This document shows, piece after piece, positions 13,876-20,671 of a DNA stretch of 20,671 bases; the first letter of the stretch is position 1, and every line of letters starts with the position of its first letter. Below the pieces are notes generated by a model. The model was not told the DNA's origin. It saw nothing but the letters and a program-made list of their open reading frames with translations, and searched no databases. The DNA comes from Bacteroidota bacterium (GTDB lineage: Bacteria > Bacteroidota > Bacteroidia > Flavobacteriales > Weeksellaceae): positions 1 through 20,671 of the forward strand of contig JAEYOX010000096.1 in assembly GCA_023411265.1 (NCBI GenBank), written 5' to 3'. A program made the translations under genes and the position numbers.

Positions 13876-16398
13876 ATGGATTATAAATTTTCAGATGGTT
13901 TGGACCAGGTGTTCAAACTCAGCAGAAACGAGGCGCGCAGGCTGAAAAGTGAATTCCTGAATACGGAGCATTTGCTTTTGGGTATTATAAAAACAGAAAA
14001 CTCTGCAAAGGAAATCCTTCAGAATCTGGACGCTGACTTAACACAAATCCGGAGAAAGATTGAAACCATGAATGTGGCTGTCATCAATCCTCTGGCAGAA
14101 GAAAAACAAAAGATTTCCTTTACCAAAATGGCCGACCAGGCTATTCGCCGGTCTGAACTCGAATGCCGGCAGTACCGCTCTACAGAAATCAACACCGTAC
14201 ATTTGCTATTGGGTATCTTATATAAATTTGAAGATCCGGCAACCAGTATTTTAGGGGCCTACGATGTGGATTATGAAAAGGTTTCTAAAGAATACCAAAC
14301 GATGCTGAAAAACTCCGGTGAACAACCGAAGATGAGCGCGTATGATGATGATGAAGAAAGAGAAGAATACGGACAGATGAGAAAACCAACCGGTAATATC
14401 GGTACCGGAAAAAGTAAAACCCCGACTCTGGATAATTTCGGCCGCGACCTTACCTCGCTGGCCCGCGATGGAAAACTGGATCCGGTAATCGGCCGCGAAA
14501 AGGAAATTGAAAGGGTTTCTCAGATTCTTTCCCGAAGAAAGAAAAACAATCCGCTCCTTATCGGTGAGCCGGGTGTAGGTAAATCTGCTATTGCAGAAGG
14601 TCTCGCACTGCGTATTCACCAGAAGAAAGTATCCAGAGTGCTGTACGGAAAACGGGTCATTACACTGGATCTTGCGAGCTTGGTAGCGGGAACCAAATAT
14701 CGAGGGCAGTTTGAAGAACGTATGAAAGCCATTATGACCGAACTGGAAAAGAACAGAGACGTGATTCTTTTCATTGATGAACTTCACACCATCGTAGGTG
14801 CAGGTTCTTCAACAGGAAGTCTGGATGCCTCCAATATGTTCAAACCTGCACTCGCAAGAGGCGAAATTCAATGTATCGGAGCTACCACGCTGGATGAATA
14901 CCGACAGTATATCGAAAAAGACGGGGCTTTGGAGAGAAGATTCCAGAAGGTAATGGTAGAGCCGACTTCTATTGAGGAAACAGTATTGATTCTTAATCAG
15001 ATAAAAGATAAATACGAAGATCACCATAATGTAACCTATACGGATGAAGCCATTAATGCATGCGTGAATTTAACAGCAAGATATATTACTGACCGATTCC
15101 TTCCGGATAAAGCCATTGATGCTTTGGACGAAGCAGGATCCAGAGTGTATATCAAAAACATGAAGGTTCCGACAGAGATTATCGAAAATGAAAAGAAAAT
15201 CGAAGAAATCAAAGAACTGAAACAGAAAGCAGTGAAGGCACAGGATTACCTAGAAGCACGAAAGCTGAAAGATGAAGAAGAACGCCTGATCATGGAACTT
15301 TCTGCTGCACAGGAACAGTGGGATAAAGATGTGAAGGAGAAAAAAGAAACCGTAACGGAAGAAAATGTGGCTGAGGTAGTATCTATGATGAGCGGAGTTC
15401 CTGTAACCAAAGTAGGCAAAAATGAACTGGACAAGCTGGCCAAAATGGATGATCAGCTGAACGGAAAAGTCATCGGACAGGAAGACGCTGTGAAGAAAGT
15501 AGTGAAAGCCATTCAGCGTAACCGCGCCGGGCTGAAAGATCCTAACCGTCCTATCGGAACATTTATTTTCCTAGGAACAACAGGAGTGGGTAAAACGGAA
15601 CTGGCAAAAGTAATGGCCCGCGAACTCTTTGATTCTGACGAATCGTTAATCAGAATCGACATGAGTGAATACATGGAAAAATTCGCTGTTTCCCGTCTTG
15701 TAGGTGCGCCTCCGGGGTATGTGGGATATGAAGAGGGAGGACAGCTCACGGAAGCAGTTCGCAGAAAACCGTATGCGGTTATCCTACTGGATGAAATTGA
15801 AAAAGCACATCCTGATGTGTTCAATATTCTGCTTCAGATTCTGGACGAAGGCCATGTCACAGACAGTCTGGGACGAAAGATCGACTTCCGCAATACGATT
15901 ATCATTCTGACTTCCAACATCGGAACAAGAGATCTGAAAGATTTCGGTGATGGTGTCGGATTCGGAACTACAGCGAAGAAATCCACCAGCGATGCAAGAG
16001 CACGATCCACCATAGAAAATGCACTGAAGAAAGCATTCGCACCGGAATTCCTGAACAGAATAGACGATATCATTATCTTCAATTCTCTGGAACAGGAAGA
16101 CATCAGAAAAATCATTGAACTGGAACTGAATAAACTGTACAGCAGAATTGAAAAATTAGGCTATAAAGTGGAACTTACAGAAGAAGCTACCGGTTTCATT
16201 GCCGAAAAAGGCTGGGACAAAGACTACGGAGCCCGTCCCCTGAAACGTGCCATCCAGAAATATATTGAAGATCTGATTGCCGAAATGCTGGTGAACAAAC
16301 AGCTGAAAGAAGGCGATAAAGTGACCCTGCAGCTGAACGAAGCTAAAGACGGGTTGGAAAAAGCAGAGATCGTTAAAGGAAAAAAAGAAAAAATATAA
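13876..16398 (+). CDS. clpC: ClpC-type AAA+ unfoldase (ATP-dependent Clp protease ATP-binding subunit)
   Basis: An 840-residue Hsp100/ClpC protein that unfolds substrates and feeds them to the ClpP protease. Domains in order: two Clp-N repeats (about 1-145); linker; AAA1 with Walker A GEPGVGKS (230-237) and Walker B ILFIDE (297-302); a middle UVR-type helix (about 446-480, KAQDYLEARKLKDEEERL), which distinguishes ClpC from ClpB; AAA2 with Walker A GTTGVGKT (567-574), pore loop GYVGYEEGG (614-622) and Walker B LLDE (637-640); and a C-terminal D2-small domain. GVGFG at 693-697 matches the ClpP-docking loop (V/I)GF. An upstream ATG at 13828 would add 16 residues, but that part overlaps the leader hairpin and does not resemble the Clp-N start. 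Followed by a terminator. Confidence 0.95.
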   Translation: MDYKFSDGLDQVFKLSRNEARRLKSEFLNTEHLLLGIIKTENSAKEILQNLDADLTQIRRKIETMNVAVINPLAEEKQKISFTKMADQAIRRSELECRQYRSTEINTVHLLLGILYKFEDPATSILGAYDVDYEKVSKEYQTMLKNSGEQPKMSAYDDDEEREEYGQMRKPTGNIGTGKSKTPTLDNFGRDLTSLARDGKLDPVIGREKEIERVSQILSRRKKNNPLLIGEPGVGKSAIAEGLALRIHQKKVSRVLYGKRVITLDLASLVAGTKYRGQFEERMKAIMTELEKNRDVILFIDELHTIVGAGSSTGSLDASNMFKPALARGEIQCIGATTLDEYRQYIEKDGALERRFQKVMVEPTSIEETVLILNQIKDKYEDHHNVTYTDEAINACVNLTARYITDRFLPDKAIDALDEAGSRVYIKNMKVPTEIIENEKKIEEIKELKQKAVKAQDYLEARKLKDEEERLIMELSAAQEQWDKDVKEKKETVTEENVAEVVSMMSGVPVTKVGKNELDKLAKMDDQLNGKVIGQEDAVKKVVKAIQRNRAGLKDPNRPIGTFIFLGTTGVGKTELAKVMARELFDSDESLIRIDMSEYMEKFAVSRLVGAPPGYVGYEEGGQLTEAVRRKPYAVILLDEIEKAHPDVFNILLQILDEGHVTDSLGRKIDFRNTIIILTSNIGTRDLKDFGDGVGFGTTAKKSTSDARARSTIENALKKAFAPEFLNRIDDIIIFNSLEQEDIRKIIELELNKLYSRIEKLGYKVELTEEATGFIAEKGWDKDYGARPLKRAIQKYIEDLIAEMLVNKQLKEGDKVTLQLNEAKDGLEKAEIVKGKKEKI

Positions 16399-16419
16399 CC
16401 TATTATTCACAAACAACAG

Positions 16420-16447
16420 AACCACTGATGAAAGTCGGTGGTTTTTT
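16420..16447 (+). terminator. Intrinsic terminator after clpC
   Basis: AACCACTGA (16420-16428) pairs with TCGGTGGTT (16435-16443), nine pairs with one T-G wobble, loop TGAAAG, ending in six T (16442-16447). The T run directly touches the ATG at 16448 of the next gene. Confidence 0.8.
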
Positions 16448-17437
16448 ATGATTAAAATGAGCAGCGTTTTAAATTTTGCCGTCCTAGGATCAGGGTTCAT
16501 GGGGAAAAAGCATATTGAGATTATTAAAAACCTCAATACCGTTCACCTTAATGCCGTGATCGACCATCATTCTCAAGAACATTTAGAGAATTCCTATGCC
16601 ACTTATCCCCAGCTTGAAGCATTTATAGAACAGGATACGGATACGGATGTTGTGGTAATCGCAACGCCGAATTATCTGCATTTCGAACAGGCCAGGGAAC
16701 TTCTTCTGAGCGGGTATCATGTCATCATTGAAAAACCATTCTGTATGTCGGTAGAAGAAGCCGAAATTTTGGAACAGGTTTCCCTGCAGTCCGGGAAAAG
16801 TGTTTTTATGATTATGCAGAACCGGTATGCTCCCATTTCGGTATGGTTAAAAAACCTGGTATCGTCAGAAATTCTCGGAGATATTTATCTGGTGCAGACC
16901 AACTGTTTCTGGAATCGTAATGAAAATTATTATCTGCCCAAATCATGGAAAGGCAGCAAAAACATGGACGGCGGAACGCTATTCACGCAGTTTACCCACT
17001 TTGCCGACCTTATTTTCTGGATTTTCGGAGACATTGAAAATGTTCATTCAAGACTGAAAACTTTAAGACACAAAAACCTGATTGAGATAGAAGATACCGG
17101 AATCGCAACCTTCGATTTTGTGAAAGGAGGGATGGGAAGCATCAGTTTTACCACAGCAGCTTATGATAAAAATCTCGAAAGTTCGATGACCATCGTGGCT
17201 GAAAACGGCAACGTCAAAATTTCCGGCCAATATTTCGATACCGTGGAAGTATGCCATATCAAAGACTATTTGCTCGATCCTACCATCATTGCCACTCCTG
17301 ATAATATGGAAAATCTGAAACAGGAATACCATTCCGTTACAGAAGTTTTACAGCACGGTAAACCGGGCGATATTTCTTTTCACGAGGGAAAAAAACTCAT
17401 TGCTTTCCTGGAAAATGTATACAAAACCTGTCCGTAA
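16448..17437 (+). CDS. Gfo/Idh/MocA-family dehydrogenase (sugar-nucleotide type)
   Basis: A 329-residue NAD(P)-dependent oxidoreductase. Rossmann motif G14-S-G16-F-M-G19, a strand ending VVVIATPNYLH (68-78), then the family's E95-K96-P97. The C-terminal domain has SWKGSKNMDGGTLFTQFTHFADLIFWIFG, with a conserved His184 and Asp187, and EDTGIATFDF. This pattern resembles WlbA/WbpB-type enzymes that oxidise UDP-N-acetylglucosaminuronate C3 for surface polysaccharide sugars, but many Gfo/Idh members share it, so the substrate is uncertain. Start 16448 is the first ATG; a second in-frame ATG at 16457 is equally possible and would leave more room after the terminator. No separate promoter is visible. 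Confidence 0.88.
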   Translation: MIKMSSVLNFAVLGSGFMGKKHIEIIKNLNTVHLNAVIDHHSQEHLENSYATYPQLEAFIEQDTDTDVVVIATPNYLHFEQARELLLSGYHVIIEKPFCMSVEEAEILEQVSLQSGKSVFMIMQNRYAPISVWLKNLVSSEILGDIYLVQTNCFWNRNENYYLPKSWKGSKNMDGGTLFTQFTHFADLIFWIFGDIENVHSRLKTLRHKNLIEIEDTGIATFDFVKGGMGSISFTTAAYDKNLESSMTIVAENGNVKISGQYFDTVEVCHIKDYLLDPTIIATPDNMENLKQEYHSVTEVLQHGKPGDISFHEGKKLIAFLENVYKTCP

Positions 17438-17455
17438 TGTCCCATTATTAAGTCG

Positions 17456-17463
17456 TAACTTTG
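17456..17463 (+). promoter_or_regulatory. -7 element (TAACTTTG) of mnmA
   Basis: TAACTTTG is an exact TAnnTTTG match 16 bases before the mnmA ATG, so the leader would be about ten bases. No clear -33 box was seen. Confidence 0.7.
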
Positions 17464-17479
17464 CACAAAATTCTGATGA

Positions 17480-18667
17480 ATGAAAATTGTAGTAGGTCTT
17501 TCGGGAGGAGTGGATTCTTCGGTGGCTGCCTATCTGCTTCAGCAGCAGGGGCATGAAGTCATCGGTCTGTTCATGCGAAACTGGAACGATGCTTCTGTTA
17601 CTCTCGAAGATGAATGTCCCTGGATTGAAGACAGTAACGATGCGCTGATGGTAGCTCAAAAACTGGGAATTCCGTTTCAGGTGATCGATATGAGCGAACT
17701 CTATAAAGAACGCATTGTAGATTATATGTTTCGTGAATATGAAAACGGCAGAACTCCCAATCCGGACGTACTTTGCAACCGTGAAGTAAAATTTGATGTG
17801 TTTCTTCAAACGGCTTTGGCACTGGGCGCAGAAAAAGTGGCTACAGGCCATTACGCCCGTTTGGATTCTTTCACTGGTGAAAACGGCACCGAAATTTACC
17901 GTTTGCTTTCAGGAAAAGATCAGAATAAAGACCAAAGTTATTTTCTTTGCCAGCTGAATCAGGAACAGCTTTCTAAAGCGCTTTTTCCGATTGGCGAACT
18001 CACAAAAACTGAAGTCAGAGAAATTGCGAGAGAGCAGGGGCTCATTACTGCCGAAAAGAAAGATTCCCAGGGTTTATGTTTTATCGGAAAGGTAAGTTTG
18101 CCCGAATTTCTGAAACAGCAACTGCAGCCCAAAGAAGGCGAGATTGTTGAAATTTTCCAGGATTTCGAAGCATTTTCAAAAGAAATACCTGAATTTTCAT
18201 CCAAGAAAGAAGAACTGGAATTTCTGTCAGCAAAAAAAATATACCACAAATCTGACGGCAAAGTGATTGGTACCCATCAGGGAGCGCAATATTACACCAT
18301 AGGGCAGAGTAAAGGCCTTGGCATTGGAGGCCATCGGGAGAGTTGTTTCATCATTTCCCGGAATATGGAACAGAACATTCTCTTTGTGGGAGAAGGAAAA
18401 AACTTCCCCGGACTTTTTACCAAAGTGATCAGAATTCAACCGGAAGAAGTACACTGGATTCGGGAAGATCTCCGCTTAAATAACGGCCAGACGATGGATG
18501 TTATGGCAAGAATCCGGTATCGACAACCTCTGGAAAAAGCCGTTCTTCACCAATATGACAATACTTTTTTCATTGAATTTCAGAATTCACAGTCAGCCGT
18601 TGCAGAAGGGCAGTTTGCCGCCTGGTATTGGGACGACGAGTTGCTGGGCAGCGGGGTGATCAGCTAG
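17480..18667 (+). CDS. mnmA: tRNA-uridine 2-sulfurtransferase MnmA
   Basis: A 395-residue enzyme that thiolates U34 in tRNAs for Glu, Gln and Lys, using ATP and sulfur from a relay. It begins with the PP-loop SGGVDSS (8-14) and has the two catalytic cysteines: Cys99 in TPNPDVLCNREVKF and Cys200 in DSQGLCFIGK. GTHQGAQYYTIGQSKGLGIGG (264-284) is also diagnostic. Between EGEIVEI (219-225) and DGKVIG there is an insert of about 30 residues that E. coli MnmA lacks; a similar insert is usual in flavobacterial MnmA, which explains the longer length. It has its own promoter and precedes the HD hydrolase by 47 bases, possibly as one unit. Confidence 0.97.
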   Translation: MKIVVGLSGGVDSSVAAYLLQQQGHEVIGLFMRNWNDASVTLEDECPWIEDSNDALMVAQKLGIPFQVIDMSELYKERIVDYMFREYENGRTPNPDVLCNREVKFDVFLQTALALGAEKVATGHYARLDSFTGENGTEIYRLLSGKDQNKDQSYFLCQLNQEQLSKALFPIGELTKTEVREIAREQGLITAEKKDSQGLCFIGKVSLPEFLKQQLQPKEGEIVEIFQDFEAFSKEIPEFSSKKEELEFLSAKKIYHKSDGKVIGTHQGAQYYTIGQSKGLGIGGHRESCFIISRNMEQNILFVGEGKNFPGLFTKVIRIQPEEVHWIREDLRLNNGQTMDVMARIRYRQPLEKAVLHQYDNTFFIEFQNSQSAVAEGQFAAWYWDDELLGSGVIS

Positions 18668-18686
18668 AACAAGGATTCGGAAAGGT

Positions 18687-18707
18687 TTTTGCAGAGATTC
18701 TGCAAAA
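18687..18707 (+). promoter_or_regulatory. Hairpin just ahead of the HD-hydrolase start
   Basis: TTTTGCAG (18687-18694) pairs with CTGCAAAA (18700-18707), loop AGATT. It ends seven bases before the ATG at 18715 and has no T tract, so it is not a normal terminator. It could influence translation of the HD gene or coupling with mnmA. Confidence 0.4.
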
Positions 18708-18714
18708 TACCGCT

Positions 18715-19269
18715 ATGGAAGAAATACTCCGGAAGATTACCGAATTTGGCTACCACGCTCACGGCAATCAGCAACGAAAATATACGCCTGATCTTTATAT
18801 GGTGCATCCTGTGAGGGTAATGGAACAATGCAAAAATTATACTCAGGATGTCACGGTTCTCGCAGCAGCCCTGCTACACGATGTTTTGGAAGATACGCCG
18901 ATAGGTGAAGAAGAATTGAAAAATTATCTCCTCACGGTAATGCCGCAAACTCAGGCAGAAGATACGTTGAAGTACGTGATTGAACTTACAGATGTTTACG
19001 TGAAGGAAAATTTTCCCAAGCTCAACCGCCGTACCCGGAAAGCAAAAGAACTGGAACGCCTACGTACTGTTTCTCCGGAAGCGCAAACCATCAAATATGC
19101 AGACATTCTGGACAATTCTTTGGAAATTATTCCGTACGATCCGGATTTCGCGAGAGTTTATCTGCGTGAAGTAAAAACAATCCTCCAAACCTTAGACCTA
19201 GGAAATCCTGAGCTTCGGGAAAAAACTTTGAAGGTAGTGGAAGACGGCCTGAAGCAGCTTTCACGCTAA
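18715..19269 (+). CDS. Small HD-domain phosphohydrolase (SpoT/MESH1-like)
   Basis: A 184-residue HD-superfamily protein resembling the hydrolase half of SpoT or the single-domain MESH1/small alarmone hydrolases. Motifs: HAHGNQQRKYTPDLYMVHP (14-32) with R21-K22 and His31, H55-D56-VLED-T (HD plus ED), and IKYADILDN (126-134) with Asp130 as the last metal ligand. MESH1-type enzymes remove pyrophosphate from (p)ppGpp with Mn2+, but many small HD proteins act on other nucleotides, so the substrate is not proven. There is no synthetase, TGS or ACT domain. An in-frame ATG at 18628 overlaps the end of mnmA; its extra 29 residues do not fit the family, so 18715 is preferred. Confidence 0.85.
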   Translation: MEEILRKITEFGYHAHGNQQRKYTPDLYMVHPVRVMEQCKNYTQDVTVLAAALLHDVLEDTPIGEEELKNYLLTVMPQTQAEDTLKYVIELTDVYVKENFPKLNRRTRKAKELERLRTVSPEAQTIKYADILDNSLEIIPYDPDFARVYLREVKTILQTLDLGNPELREKTLKVVEDGLKQLSR

Positions 19270-19324
19270 AGAGCTTTTGGTATCGGAAAAATATTCACAC
19301 CTTTACAGCAATTAAATTTTTATT

Positions 19325-19654
19325 ATGAACTGGATTTTGCTCATTATTGCCGGCCTGTTTGAAGTGGGCTTTGCATCCTGTCTCGGGAAGGCCAAAGAAA
19401 CATCGGGAACCGCTTCCTGGTGGTGGTTTGCGGGATTCCTTGTTTGTCTGGCCATCAGTATGGCCCTACTGGTGAAAGCCACGCAAACCCTGCCCATTGG
19501 TACGGCCTATGCCGTATGGACAGGGATTGGCGCTGTAGGAACGGTTTTGGTGGGTATTTTCTTTTTTAAAGAACCGGCAGATTTTTGGCGACTTTTTTTC
19601 ATTATCACGCTCATCGGATCCATTGTTGGACTAAAAGCGGTTTCAGCATCATAA
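19325..19654 (+). CDS. sugE: Small multidrug resistance family transporter, SugE/Gdx type
   Basis: A 109-residue inner-membrane protein with four helices, the standard SMR length. The essential Glu13 lies in AGLFEVGFA (9-17), and LPIGTAYAVWTGIGAVGT (56-73) in helix 3 is the SugE/Gdx form rather than the EmrE form. Gdx members are dual-topology homodimers exporting guanidinium in exchange for protons; some export quaternary ammonium compounds. Assignment to Gdx is by motif only. No guanidine riboswitch is apparent in the 55 bases ahead of it. It lies between the HD hydrolase and guaC, with no second SMR subunit gene, as expected for a homodimer. Confidence 0.88.
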   Translation: MNWILLIIAGLFEVGFASCLGKAKETSGTASWWWFAGFLVCLAISMALLVKATQTLPIGTAYAVWTGIGAVGTVLVGIFFFKEPADFWRLFFIITLIGSIVGLKAVSAS

Positions 19655-19693
19655 GGCTGTTTTAATCTTTTTTAATCACAAAAACCCCATCTC

Positions 19694-20671
19694 ATGCGAA
19701 TAGAATATGATATTAAATTAGGATTTAAAGATGTAATGTTTCGCCCGAAACGTTCTACTCTGAAATCGAGGTCAGAAGTTTCTCTGGAAAGAGAATTCAC
19801 TTTTCTTCATACCGGCCGCCAGTGGAAAGGGGTGCCGGTGATTGCAGCTAATATGGATACTGTCGGAACTTTTGAGATGGCAGAAGCATTGGCATCCGAA
19901 GGGATGATGACAGCAATTCACAAGCATTATTCGCCCGAAGAATGGAATACCTTTTTAAAAGGAAAGCCGGAAGAATTTTATCAGCATATCGTACTGAGCA
20001 CAGGGACAGGAGCTTCTGATGAAGAAAAAATAAAAGAAATATTCAGCCAGAATCCTGAACTGCAGTTGCTCTGTATTGATGTGGCCAACGGTTATTCGCA
20101 GCATTTTGTCAATTTCGTAAAAAAAGCGCGTGACAGATTTCCGGACAAAACCATTATGGCCGGCAATGTTGTGACGGGTGAGATGGTGGAAGAACTTCTT
20201 TTGGCGGGAGCAGACATCATCAAAGTGGGCATAGGCCCCGGCTCGGTTTGCACTACCCGGGTGAAAACCGGCGTGGGATATCCTCAACTTTCTGCGATTA
20301 TCGAATGTGCTGATGCTGCCCACGGGTTGAAAGGGCATATCATAGGAGATGGCGGCTGCAAGGTTCCCGGCGATGTGGCCAAAGCTTTCGGGGGTGGTGC
20401 GGATTTTGTGATGCTGGGCGGGATGCTGGCCGGACATGATGAAAGCGGCGGAGACATCAGCGAAGAATCAGGGAAAAAATTCAAACTTTTTTATGGAATG
20501 AGTTCCAGGACGGCGATGGAAAAACATGCCGGCGGTGTCGCTGAATACCGTGCATCGGAAGGGAAAACGGTAAAAATCCCCTATAAAGGAGCGGTTTCCG
20601 AAACAGTAAAAGATCTTCTGGGCGGAATTCGCTCTACGTGTACGTATGTAGGAGCCCACACCCTTCGTGAA
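19694..20671 (+). CDS. guaC: GMP reductase, C-terminus beyond window
   Basis: 326 residues are visible; the frame is open to the right edge. Full-length GMP reductases of this type are about 345 residues, so only some 20 are missing. GMP reductase converts GMP to IMP and ammonia with NADPH, for purine salvage. Features: N-terminal KLGFKDVMFRPKRSTLKSRSEV, the barrel segment PVIAANMDTVGTF (48-60), IMAGNVVTGE (154-163), and the active-site loop KVGIGPGSVCTTR with Cys186. GDGGCKVPGD and YGMSS complete the IMPDH/GMPR barrel. There is no CBS domain, and the KHAGGVAEYRASEGK segment fits GuaC rather than IMP dehydrogenase. It follows the SMR gene by 39 bases. Confidence 0.96.
   Translation, partial: MRIEYDIKLGFKDVMFRPKRSTLKSRSEVSLEREFTFLHTGRQWKGVPVIAANMDTVGTFEMAEALASEGMMTAIHKHYSPEEWNTFLKGKPEEFYQHIVLSTGTGASDEEKIKEIFSQNPELQLLCIDVANGYSQHFVNFVKKARDRFPDKTIMAGNVVTGEMVEELLLAGADIIKVGIGPGSVCTTRVKTGVGYPQLSAIIECADAAHGLKGHIIGDGGCKVPGDVAKAFGGGADFVMLGGMLAGHDESGGDISEESGKKFKLFYGMSSRTAMEKHAGGVAEYRASEGKTVKIPYKGAVSETVKDLLGGIRSTCTYVGAHTLRE

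Noticed and set aside
19270..19324. Guanidine riboswitch ahead of the SMR gene
   Set aside because: The gap is only 55 bases and shows no ACGR-type motif or suitable stems.
1..20671. CRISPR arrays, insertion sequences, tRNA or rRNA genes, phage genes
   Set aside because: No regularly spaced repeats, transposase motifs, terminal inverted repeats, tRNA-like cloverleafs or phage proteins were seen on reading both strands.

Overview
The window looks like chromosomal DNA of a Bacteroidota bacterium, most likely a flavobacterium of the Weeksellaceae/Chryseobacterium type. Evidence: a moderately AT-rich genome; a TonB-dependent receptor; lipoproteins whose lipobox ends in LxxC; Bacteroidota-style housekeeping proteins (MnmA with the extra insert, an EF-G paralogue, ClpC, an HU/CCDC81-like membrane protein); and repeated upstream TAnnTTTG motifs, the Bacteroidota -7 promoter element. 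No tRNA, rRNA, insertion sequence, CRISPR array or prophage was seen, and nearly every base is accounted for by ordinary chromosomal genes.

Layout. 1-1756 (minus): the start of an Ig-like-domain lipoprotein (cut by the window edge) behind a serine beta-lactamase-fold lipoprotein. 2053-3858 (plus): a 601-residue conserved protein of unknown function with TIM-barrel/FMN-like sequence motifs, ending in a terminator shared with the convergent 2-hydroxyacid dehydrogenase gene. 3875-6064 (minus): a probable operon of a membrane-anchored HU/CCDC81-like protein, an acyl-CoA thioesterase and a D-2-hydroxyacid dehydrogenase. 6142-8253 (minus): a TonB-dependent receptor preceded by a clear TPP riboswitch, so it probably imports thiamine or a precursor. 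8563-10689 (minus): an EF-G paralogue whose G3 motif reads DTPGF instead of DTPGH. 10977-13716 (minus): a four-gene operon of a small three-helix membrane protein, a GT4 glycosyltransferase, SufE and a GT9 glycosyltransferase.

From 13876 all genes are on the plus strand: clpC, a Gfo/Idh/MocA sugar-nucleotide-type dehydrogenase, mnmA, a small HD hydrolase of the SpoT/MESH1 type, an SMR transporter of the SugE/Gdx type, and guaC (GMP reductase, missing only its C-terminus at the window edge).

Themes: vitamin B1 uptake under riboswitch control; translation and tRNA modification (EF-G paralogue, MnmA); sulfur transfer (SufE, MnmA); guanine-nucleotide metabolism (possible (p)ppGpp hydrolase, GMP reductase); and surface polysaccharide synthesis (two glycosyltransferases, Gfo/Idh dehydrogenase). 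I do not see a complete new defence or mobile system. The least explained items are the 601-residue protein, the HU-like membrane protein, the regulatory layout between 6064 and 6142, and the possible switching structure downstream of the TPP aptamer.
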